This document shows, one piece after another, positions 27,349 through 34,270 of a DNA stretch of 64,000 nt (within the stretch, counting starts at the first letter, position 1; each line of letters opens with the position of its first letter). Under the pieces are notes generated by a model. That model was not told where the DNA came from. It was given only the letters and a program-made list of their open reading frames with translations, and made no database searches. The DNA is from Pseudomonas lini (GTDB lineage Bacteria; Pseudomonadota; Gammaproteobacteria; Pseudomonadales; Pseudomonadaceae), in the NCBI RefSeq assembly GCF_964063345.1, contig NZ_OZ061318.1:5456001-5520000 (forward strand), given 5' to 3'. The position numbers and the translations under genes are program-made.

Positions 27349-27356
27349 GGCCGGCC
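27249..27356. repeat. REP doublet in reverse polarity
   Basis: GGGCCTCATCGCGGGCAAGC with CCCGCTCCCACAG on the left (27249-27280) is mirrored by CTGTGGGAGCGGGCTTGCC and CGCGATGAGGCC on the right (27323-27352). Here the GTGGGAGC tips point inward, opposite to the four other doublets in the window, and the TAATGCCAGTCAG outer repeats are absent. It replaces the 3' half of a DUF1016 gene. Confidence 0.88.
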
Positions 27357-27374
27357 CATCCAACACAAAACTCA

Positions 27375-28313
27375 TTAATTATTCTGCTGATTCTCCGCCA
27401 CAGCGGCCTTCGATTTGCTGAACCGGTAGAACAGATTGGGCTCGCTCACAATGTAAAGCTCGCCGTCGGCGTCCATGGTCATGCCTTCGGCTTGCGGTAT
27501 GTTCTTTTCGAGGTCATCCGTCAGGCCGAGCAGTGAGCGGATGCTGACGAAGTTACCTTTCTCGTCGAGTTCGGTCACGTTGTCGGACTGCTCGCTCAGT
27601 ATCAGCAAGTGACCGGTCCGCGGATCGTAGTAACCCTCCGAAAGATCCATGCCGAAGACGCTGCGGTCGATCCAGTTCGTCAAGTCCTTGATGCGCACCT
27701 GCAACGAGCCGTCGATGGAAGCCAGCATGCCCGTGACCGAATACAGCTGCCGCGGATCGCGTTCCTTGATCGCGAAGACACGATCATTGACCGGATCATA
27801 CGTCACGCCTTCAAAGCCCTTGTTGTGTTCGCTCAGGTTGATCTCGATGGCGAGAAACGGTGCATTTTCCGCATGGATGGGTTCAGGGGTACTCGGCAAG
27901 GTGACGACGTACAGTCGCTGCAACATTTCATCGGCGATCACCACTCGCCCCTTACCCAGGTAGGCAATGCCTTCGGTGTCCTGGAACCCGATCAGCGGAT
28001 AACGTTCGAGCAGATCGCCGTTACGGCTCAGCGCGACAATCGACATGGAAGAACTATTGGTGATCCCCAACAGACGATCCCGGTCCGGGTCATAGGTGAT
28101 GCCGGACAAATCGGTGACGCTCGCAATAGGCTTGGCCTGGACCACGGCTTTATAATCCGGCAACCAGATGTTTTTGTCCGGCGCCTGATTGCCGTGCCAG
28201 CGGTTTTGCCAGTGTGCGTACAGCTGCTGGCGGACCATGAAATATGCGGAAACCGCGTAGGCGCCAAGCAGTACAACAATGAAAAATATTCCAGTTCTCC
28301 ATCTCTTGCTCAT
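27375..28313 (-). CDS. SdiA-regulated/YjiK-like beta-propeller protein
   Basis: 312 residues from the ATG at 28313, whose ATGA overlaps the stop of the glycosyltransferase upstream. One N-terminal membrane helix (GIFFIVVLLGAYAVSAYFMV) is followed by a repeat-rich domain with SVTDLSGITYDPDRDRLLGI, GFQDTEGIAYLGKGRVVIAD, KGFEGVTYDP and PQAEGMTMDADGELYIVSEP, the pattern of the SdiA-regulated (YjiK) propeller family. The domain faces the periplasm. Its biochemical role is unknown. As last gene of the sugar-lipid operon it may be a periplasmic accessory. Confidence 0.82.
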   Translation of the reverse strand: MSKRWRTGIFFIVVLLGAYAVSAYFMVRQQLYAHWQNRWHGNQAPDKNIWLPDYKAVVQAKPIASVTDLSGITYDPDRDRLLGITNSSSMSIVALSRNGDLLERYPLIGFQDTEGIAYLGKGRVVIADEMLQRLYVVTLPSTPEPIHAENAPFLAIEINLSEHNKGFEGVTYDPVNDRVFAIKERDPRQLYSVTGMLASIDGSLQVRIKDLTNWIDRSVFGMDLSEGYYDPRTGHLLILSEQSDNVTELDEKGNFVSIRSLLGLTDDLEKNIPQAEGMTMDADGELYIVSEPNLFYRFSKSKAAVAENQQNN

Positions 28314-29830
28314 GACTTTTCCTTGTCCCAGCTGAAGCGATAGACCTTGGGCGGCTGTCCGGGATGGCAACGTCCGTTATCGGCATCGGCGCCTACAATC
28401 GACCACTGCGCACGAGACGTTTCGCCCAGCGGATGGGCCGCTTGAGGATTGAAACACTGGCTCAACACTGCGCCCGGGACCAAGGCGTACGCCTCACGGT
28501 GGTCACGCAACCACTGCGCTGCTTGTTCGACCGAGGAGTTTCTGACGCCAAAATGCACGATCGGCTGTCGGGCGAATAACCAGTGGCCCTCGCGCCAGTT
28601 GACCAACACCAGGTCGGCGCCATGGGTCATGGTCGCTGCCTGCGCCATGATCGCTTCATGGGGGTTGGAACCGTCCTTTATCGGCTCGACGAAACCGCGG
28701 GCGAACCACAGAACAAACCAGGTCACCACCAGCCCCTGGAATATTCGCCGACCGCGCGGGCGTTTGCCGAACCAACGCTTGAGCAACCAGGGAATCAGCG
28801 GCGCTGCCACCAGCACCAGCCCTGGCAGCGCCGGATAGATGTACAACTTGCGTTTGCCGCTGCTCAGGCAGAAAAACAGCACCACCAGCACGACCCAGCC
28901 CAGCAGCACCAGCACTCGACCGTCGTGTTTGCGCAGTTGTCTGCGCCAGGCCGGCACCAGCCACGGCAGGGCCAGAACCAATGGCAGCCAATATTGCGGG
29001 ATCACGTGGACGAAGAAATACCAGAATGGTTCGCGGTGGTCCCACGCGGCGGCATAGCGTCCCGCCGTCTGGCGCAGCAGGATTTCTCGCGCATAGGCGA
29101 CTTCTTCCGCAGTGCCATTGAGCACAATGGAAAGCGCCAGGGGCAGCAGCCAGATTGCGATGGCGCCGAGCGCGATCAGCAAGCCGAGGAACCACTTGCG
29201 CTTCTCGCCGGGCATGGCCACTACACCGGACCAGTTTTTGCGTACCGCGTAGGCATACGGAATCAGCATCAGGACCGGGACGAAGCCAACCCCTTTGGTG
29301 ATCACGCCAATGCCCATGGCGGCGCAGCCCACATAGAACCAGCGCCAGGCGGGGCCGAGCAGCAGGTGCCGAGCCAGCCCATACAGGCCCAGCGACGTGA
29401 ACAGAATCAACAGGCTGTCGATCTGCCCGGTTCGCAGGATGCTGTACGTCTGATAAGTCGCCAGATATAACAGCGCCGCCGTCCGGCCGATGCGCTGATT
29501 CCATAATCTGCGGCCCAGATCGTAGACCATGGCCGTGACCGTCGCGGCCGACAAAAGCCCCGGAATATAAAGGGCGAGGGCAGGCAGGCCGGTGAGCCAC
29601 GCGAAGAACGCCACCGTCCACATAAAGATCGGTGGCTTATCGCCGTATATCTCTGCGGCGCGGTGTGGGATGAACCACGCGCCGTTGTGCAGCATTTCCA
29701 GTGCCACGCCGAGGAAGCGTTCCTCGTCCACATTCTGCGGTTGACGCAGCCCCAGCCCGGCGCCGATCAATAGCAAGGCAAGCAGCATCAAGCCCAGGCA
29801 TTCGATCCCGGGCGACAGGGTTTTGCGCAT
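28310..29830 (-). CDS. GT39/ArnT-like membrane glycosyltransferase
   Basis: 506 residues with about twelve membrane segments. The first periplasmic loop has NVDEERFLGVALEMLHNGAW followed by IYGDKPPIFMW, the acidic and basic signature of the ArnT/PMT (GT39, PF13231-type) family; LYLATYQTYSILRTGQIDSL and CLSSGKRKLYIYPALPGLV are also typical (SxxKRxxY). Such enzymes take a sugar from a polyprenyl-phosphate carrier and add it to lipid A, LPS core or protein on the periplasmic face. It starts three bases after the LAB_N gene, within a five-gene minus-strand operon that supplies a matching sugar donor. Confidence 0.88.
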   Translation of the reverse strand: MRKTLSPGIECLGLMLLALLLIGAGLGLRQPQNVDEERFLGVALEMLHNGAWFIPHRAAEIYGDKPPIFMWTVAFFAWLTGLPALALYIPGLLSAATVTAMVYDLGRRLWNQRIGRTAALLYLATYQTYSILRTGQIDSLLILFTSLGLYGLARHLLLGPAWRWFYVGCAAMGIGVITKGVGFVPVLMLIPYAYAVRKNWSGVVAMPGEKRKWFLGLLIALGAIAIWLLPLALSIVLNGTAEEVAYAREILLRQTAGRYAAAWDHREPFWYFFVHVIPQYWLPLVLALPWLVPAWRRQLRKHDGRVLVLLGWVVLVVLFFCLSSGKRKLYIYPALPGLVLVAAPLIPWLLKRWFGKRPRGRRIFQGLVVTWFVLWFARGFVEPIKDGSNPHEAIMAQAATMTHGADLVLVNWREGHWLFARQPIVHFGVRNSSVEQAAQWLRDHREAYALVPGAVLSQCFNPQAAHPLGETSRAQWSIVGADADNGRCHPGQPPKVYRFSWDKEKS

Positions 29831-29833
29831 GGC

Positions 29834-30112
29834 TCAGTCCTTTAAATGTCTGCTGCGAGCAATCAATTGCAAGTTGCGCAAATAGACGATGGAGCCAAAC
29901 GCCTGACCGACAATGAAGACCGGGTCTTCGCGGTAAATGGCATAAGCGAATAGCAGGGTGCTGCCGACGATACTCAGGTACCAGAAGCTCACCGGGATCA
30001 CGCTGCGTTTCTTGTATTCGCTGTACAGCCACTGCAAGACGAAGCGACCGGTAAAGGCGATCTGGCCACCGAAGCCGATCACCAGCCACAGGGTTTCGCG
30101 GGAGAGGTTCAT
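29834..30112 (-). CDS. LAB_N-domain small membrane protein
   Basis: 92 residues from the ATG at 30112 (ATGA overlap with the GT2 gene; AAGG close upstream). Three short hydrophobic segments and the motif GGQIAFTGRFVLQWLYSEYKK with VIPVSFWYLSIVGS identify the lipid-A-disaccharide-synthase N-terminal (LAB_N) domain, found free-standing next to polyprenyl-sugar glycosyltransferases. Possible roles are carrier flipping or help for the GT2 enzyme; this is inference from gene neighbourhood. Confidence 0.85.
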   Translation of the reverse strand: MNLSRETLWLVIGFGGQIAFTGRFVLQWLYSEYKKRSVIPVSFWYLSIVGSTLLFAYAIYREDPVFIVGQAFGSIVYLRNLQLIARSRHLKD

Positions 30113-30849
30113 CCTTCGATCTCCTGTGCGTTGGTGTTCAACCGGGTGCGCTTGATCAGCCACCAAACGCCGAACAGGTCGAAAATGCCCACCAGGGCGC
30201 GGTCGATGTTGCCGTATTTGGACACCCCGGCCGTGCGGGGGCGATGATTGACCGGATGGACGATCATGCGGCCGTTGTGACGCTGGATCAGCGCGGGAAT
30301 GAACCGATGCATATGGTCGAAGTACGGCAAGCGCAAAAATGCCTCGCGCTCGATTAGCTTCAGCCCGCAGCCGGTGTCCGGGGTCGCGTCGTTAAGCAGG
30401 CGACTGCGCAGGCCGTTGGCGAAACGCGAAGCCCAGCGCTTGCTTGCGGTGTCGCGGCGGTTGACCCGGTGCCCGGCCACCAACTGAACGTCGACCAGAC
30501 CCTGTTCACCACGCACCAGCGCCAACATCCCGGGGATGTCCGCGGGGTCGTTTTGACCGTCGCCATCGAGTGTCGCCAGCCATTGGCCCCGGGCGTTGAG
30601 CGCCGCATGGTAGAGCGAGGTGCTTTGCCCCAGCGAACGCTCATGGCGCAGGATGCGCAATTCACTCAGGCCACTGTTTTTCATCTGCCGCAGCTCATGC
30701 AAGGTGGAGTCGGTGCTGCCATCGTCCACGACAATGATTTCGTAAGCCTCATCGGCCAATGCGGTGCGGATTTCCTCAAGTAACGGTTTGAGGTTGTTCG
30801 CTTCGTTTTTTGCTGGAATCAATACAGATACAAAAATGTCTTGGCTCAT
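30109..30849 (-). CDS. GT2 polyprenyl-phosphate glycosyltransferase
   Basis: 246 residues of GT-A fold, without the C-terminal membrane helices of ArnC. Motifs: VSVLIPAKNEANNLKPLLEE, IIVVDDGSTDST, the metal/nucleotide DGDGQNDP near residue 95, and DTGCGLKLIEREAF. The sequence is of the dolichyl-phosphate-mannose-synthase/RgtE kind, which charges a polyprenyl phosphate with a sugar at the cytosolic face. Its separate LAB_N neighbour may provide the membrane part. It lies 46 bases after the epimerase gene and overlaps the LAB_N gene. Confidence 0.88.
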   Translation of the reverse strand: MSQDIFVSVLIPAKNEANNLKPLLEEIRTALADEAYEIIVVDDGSTDSTLHELRQMKNSGLSELRILRHERSLGQSTSLYHAALNARGQWLATLDGDGQNDPADIPGMLALVRGEQGLVDVQLVAGHRVNRRDTASKRWASRFANGLRSRLLNDATPDTGCGLKLIEREAFLRLPYFDHMHRFIPALIQRHNGRMIVHPVNHRPRTAGVSKYGNIDRALVGIFDLFGVWWLIKRTRLNTNAQEIEG

Positions 30850-30895
30850 AGAGTCCCCTTTGCTCCTTGGTCTTTTATTATCAAGGGCTTACGTT

Positions 30896-31873
30896 TCATA
30901 TCTGATAGAAGTGGCGATACCATTTCACAAATTCCGTCACGCCTGTTTCAACCGTCACCTGAGGGCGGAAATCGACCCACTCGGCCAATGCCGAAATATC
31001 GGCCCAGGTCTTGACCACATCGCCTGCCTGTAGCGGCATAAAGTTGCGTTGGGCTTTGATGCCCAGCGCCGATTCCAGGCAATCGACGAACTCCAGCAGC
31101 GGCACCGGTTGGCCACGGCCGATGTTGAAGATTCGGTTTGCGCCATCACCGGGCTCGCTCGGTACCGGTGGTTTTGAGCGCAGGCGAGCGATGCTTTCGA
31201 TGATGTCGTCAATGTAAGTGAAGTCGCGCGACATCTGGCCATGGTTATAGATGTCGATCGGCAAGCCTTTGATGATCGCCTCGGTAAACTTGAACAGCGC
31301 CATGTCGGGGCGCCCCCAAGGCCCGTAAACGGTAAAAAAGCGCAGGCCGCTGGCCTTCAGGCCATAGAGGTGGCAGTAGCTGTGCGCCAACAGTTCATTG
31401 GCTCGTTTAGTGGCGGCATACAGCGAAATGGGATGATCGACGGCGTCTTCGACGCTGAACGGCATTTTGCGGTTGGTGCCGTACACCGAGCTGCTCGAGG
31501 CATAGATCAGATGCGCGGGGCGGTGGTGCCGGCAGGCTTCCAGAATATTCAGGAAACCCACCAGATTCGACTGCGCATAGACGTCCGGGTTGTCCAGCGA
31601 ATAGCGAACGCCCGCCTGCGCCGCCAGGTGCACAACCTCGGTGAAAGCATGGTCTTTGAACAACGCCATCAAGGCTGGTTTATCGACGATGTCCAGGTGC
31701 TGGAAACGAAAGCCCGGCAAGGATTCCAGCTCCTTGAGCCGTGCATGCTTGAGTTCCACGCTGTAGTAGTCGTTTAGATTGTCGATACCGACCACTTCAA
31801 GGCCTTCGCGACACAAACGCTTGACGGTGTGATACCCGATGAAACCGGCGGCGCCCGTGACCAGAACTGTCAT
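30896..31873 (-). CDS. UDP-glucuronate 4-epimerase-type NAD-dependent epimerase
   Basis: 325 residues from the ATG at 31873; the frame is open 49 codons further upstream without a better start. Extended SDR features: GAAGFIGYHTVKRL (NAD binding), HLAAQAGVRYS, the catalytic SSSVYG and Y-A-A-T-K, and SRDFTYIDDIIESI. The early GIDNLNDYYSVELKHARL is the hallmark of UDP-glucuronate 4-epimerases (LpsL/Cap1J group), which make UDP-galacturonate. As the first gene of the five-gene operon it probably supplies the sugar for the GT2 enzyme. Confidence 0.87.
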   Translation of the reverse strand: MTVLVTGAAGFIGYHTVKRLCREGLEVVGIDNLNDYYSVELKHARLKELESLPGFRFQHLDIVDKPALMALFKDHAFTEVVHLAAQAGVRYSLDNPDVYAQSNLVGFLNILEACRHHRPAHLIYASSSSVYGTNRKMPFSVEDAVDHPISLYAATKRANELLAHSYCHLYGLKASGLRFFTVYGPWGRPDMALFKFTEAIIKGLPIDIYNHGQMSRDFTYIDDIIESIARLRSKPPVPSEPGDGANRIFNIGRGQPVPLLEFVDCLESALGIKAQRNFMPLQAGDVVKTWADISALAEWVDFRPQVTVETGVTEFVKWYRHFYQI

Positions 31874-32137
31874 GAGGCCCGCGCCTTTGCGCGACCAATC
31901 TCCGCCGTGCACAAAGGAGGCCTTTGCATGACATTCACCCCTGAGTGCGTGCTGATCAGCGTATGTGTTTGGGTCGATACCACCGTTGGCTCCATGCCTC
32001 TTGCTCCATTGCCCTGTCAAAAGTCTGCGCGGCGCTTATCTTGAGCCGCCGCGCCTGCAGACACGCATAACGTGCCTGCGGCGTTGTAAAAAAAACGTTA
32101 AGCAATCATGTCGTTTTTGTGACCGTGCTTTAGGCCC

Positions 32138-32926
32138 TCACAACGCGGCACCCATCTGCTTGAGGTACTGCGGGCTCTCGGATATCGAATTGTGGCCCGT
32201 GCCCGGTATCACCTGCAGCGAGGCCACGCCCTTGGCGAAATGTGTGTAGAGCTTTTCCGTGCTTGAGCGCGGTATGACTTCATCGTGCTCGGCGGCAATC
32301 AACAGCGTCGGTACGGTGATGTGGGCGGCGTATTTCCAGGATTCGAACTTGTCCCGAAGCAGCCACTTCACCGGGAACCAGCGGAATTGGCGGGCAGCGA
32401 GGTCTTCAAGGCTGTTGTAGGGCGTGATCAGAATCAGCCGCGAGGCCGGGCGTTGGCTGGCCAGGCGCACGGCAACGCCCGAACCCAGACTGCGCCCGAT
32501 CACGGCGATAGAGGGATGGGTGTTGTAGACCATGTCGAACAAGCTCATGGCATCGCGCTGAATCGCTTCTTCGGACGGCGACCCGGAACTGCCACCGTAG
32601 CCTCGGTAATGCAGCAAATAGATCGCATGATCGGCAAACGCCTGCGAAAAGTCGGGCAGGCTGCGGGAAACGTCCTCGGCATTGCCGCCGAAGTAGATCA
32701 ACGCCTTCGGGCCGTCGTGCGGCCTGACGGTCACCAGCACCTGCGCATCGGCGACTTGCAACGTCAGCAGCGTTTCGGGCGCGTCGATGGCGCGGGGTTG
32801 CGGGTAGTAGATCAGGGCGCGTTGAAATACGAACAGTGCGACGCAGAGCACCAGGTACGCAATGGCAATGAAAGCGAAGAGAAACACCAGGGTTCGCGAC
32901 ATTCGGCTAAGTTTAGTGGACAACAT
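32138..32926 (-). CDS. Membrane-anchored alpha/beta hydrolase
   Basis: 262 residues (the ATG at 32902, MSRTLVFL, is an alternative start). N-terminal membrane helix, then an alpha/beta-hydrolase core with LIYFGGNAEDVSRS, HYRGYGGSSGSPSE, nucleophile elbow G-R-S-L-G-S-G, AEHDEVIPRSS (acid) and GTGHNSISES (His). This pattern is that of the YqkD/BEM46-like group of unknown substrate. It stands upstream of the sugar-lipid operon but separated by 264 bases that hold no clear gene. Confidence 0.85.
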   Translation of the reverse strand: MLSTKLSRMSRTLVFLFAFIAIAYLVLCVALFVFQRALIYYPQPRAIDAPETLLTLQVADAQVLVTVRPHDGPKALIYFGGNAEDVSRSLPDFSQAFADHAIYLLHYRGYGGSSGSPSEEAIQRDAMSLFDMVYNTHPSIAVIGRSLGSGVAVRLASQRPASRLILITPYNSLEDLAARQFRWFPVKWLLRDKFESWKYAAHITVPTLLIAAEHDEVIPRSSTEKLYTHFAKGVASLQVIPGTGHNSISESPQYLKQMGAAL

Positions 32927-33008
32927 TGACTGCTTTAGGCCTTGAGACAGCTATTGCTTGAGTGCCGCCAAAGTGTAGTTCAGCAATTTCAGCTGTACAG
33001 GAGAGGTA

Positions 33009-33155
33009 CCAATGCCAGTCAGCTAAGGTGAGGAACCTGTGGGAGCGGGCTTGCCCGCGAAGACGGCATCACAGTCAACATTGATGTCGCCTGACACACC
33101 GCTTTCGCGGGCAAGCCCGCTCCCACAGGGATTGCGCTTCACTGACTGGCATTGG
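33009..33155. repeat. REP doublet with outer inverted repeats (copy 2)
   Basis: Outer left CCAATGCCAGTCAGCTAAG (33009-33027) and outer right CTTCACTGACTGGCATTGG (33137-33155) are near-perfect inverse complements. Inside lie facing REP cores CCTGTGGGAGCGGGCTTGC (from 33036) and GCAAGCCCGCTCCCACAGG (to 33129). The right edge is ten bases from the start codon of the aldo/keto reductase gene. Confidence 0.9.
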
Positions 33156-33164
33156 TCTTTGCCT

Positions 33165-34100
33165 ATGATTGTTTTCAGCCGCAGAAAAATACTCACGCTG
33201 GCTGCTGGTGTTTCGGCAGTCTTCACCTTCGATCCGGCCTTTGCCGCATCGGCGTCGTCGACGGAAACAGGAGGCAAGAACATGCTGACCCGAGCCATTC
33301 CTTCCAGCAACGAGCCGTTACCCATGGTCGGGTTGGGCACGTATCGCGGCTTTGATGTCGCGCCTTCCGACACCGCCTACAAGCAACTGCCCGCCGTGCT
33401 CATCGCGTTGTTTGAGAAAGGCGGCACAGTGATCGACAGTTCGCCCATGTACGGTCGCGCCGAGCAGACGACCGGTGAGTTGCTGTCAATCCATCGGCCT
33501 CGCTCGCCTGCGTTTCTGGCCACCAAGGTCTGGACTCAGGGGCGCGAAGAAGGCATCGCGCAGATGGAGCAGTCGTTCAAGCTGTTGCAGACCGACCGTA
33601 TCGATCTGATGCAGATTCACAACCTGCTGGACTGGAAAATCCACCTGCCCATTCTGCGCCAATGGAAGGCAGAAGGGCGCATCCGCTACATCGGCATCAC
33701 CCATTACACCGCGTCGGCCTACGACGAAGTGGAGGCCGTGTTGAAAGCAGAGCCGCTGGATTTTTTGCAGATCAACTATGCCCTGGACGATCGTGGCGTC
33801 GAGAAACGAATCCTGCCGCTGTGTCGCGAACGTGGCGTGGCGGTGATCTGCAATCGGCCTTTCGGCGGCGGTGGCTTGCTCACTCGATTGAAAGGCAAAC
33901 CGCTGCCGGGATGGGCCGCGCAAGTGGGAATCAATAGTTGGGCGCAACTGGCGCTCAAGTTTCTGCTGGCTCATCCGGCGGTGACCTGCGTCATCCCCGG
34001 CACGGGCAACCCGCGCTACATGGCGGAAAACGCCGGTGCGGGTTTCGGCCCGATGCTCACGGATGCGCAGCGCCAACAGTTGATGGTTTTGGTGGGGTAG
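33165..34100 (+). CDS. Tat-exported aldo/keto reductase
   Basis: 311 residues from the ATG at 33165; the longer frame to 33039 only translates REP sequence. The N-terminus MIVFSRRKILTLAAGVSAVF has a twin-arginine-type signal (SRRKIL) and an AFA cleavage region. The AKR barrel shows VGLGTYRGFDV, D-S-S-P-M-Y (catalytic Asp/Tyr), FLATKVW (Lys), QIHNLLDW (His) and GTGNPRYMAEN. It is unusual in being exported; the family reduces carbonyls with NADPH, so a cofactor carried through Tat is expected. The start has no obvious ribosome site, and the promoter region is occupied by a REP doublet. Confidence 0.85.
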   Translation: MIVFSRRKILTLAAGVSAVFTFDPAFAASASSTETGGKNMLTRAIPSSNEPLPMVGLGTYRGFDVAPSDTAYKQLPAVLIALFEKGGTVIDSSPMYGRAEQTTGELLSIHRPRSPAFLATKVWTQGREEGIAQMEQSFKLLQTDRIDLMQIHNLLDWKIHLPILRQWKAEGRIRYIGITHYTASAYDEVEAVLKAEPLDFLQINYALDDRGVEKRILPLCRERGVAVICNRPFGGGGLLTRLKGKPLPGWAAQVGINSWAQLALKFLLAHPAVTCVIPGTGNPRYMAENAGAGFGPMLTDAQRQQLMVLVG

Positions 34101-34126
34101 GCTCGTTGGCGTGATGGCGGGGCGAC

Positions 34127-34270
34127 TAATGCCAGTGAGTAAAACCACAATCCCTGTGGGAGCGGGCTTGCTCGCGAAGGCGGTGTGTCAGGCAACATTA
34201 ATGTCGACTGACACTCCCTCTTCGCGGGCAAGCCCGCTCCCACAGGTTCTGCGCTTAACTGACTGACATT
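34127..34270. repeat. REP doublet with outer inverted repeats (copy 3)
   Basis: Outer left TAATGCCAGTGAGTAAA (34127-34143) and outer right GCGCTTAACTGACTGACATT (34251-34270) flank facing REP cores. The right outer repeat encodes the last residues and the TAA stop of the histidine kinase on the minus strand, so the element forms part of that gene. Confidence 0.9.

Noticed and set aside
33039..33164. N-terminal extension of the aldo/keto reductase starting MGAGLPAK
   Set aside because: This is REP sequence in translation; the Tat signal begins at the ATG at 33165.
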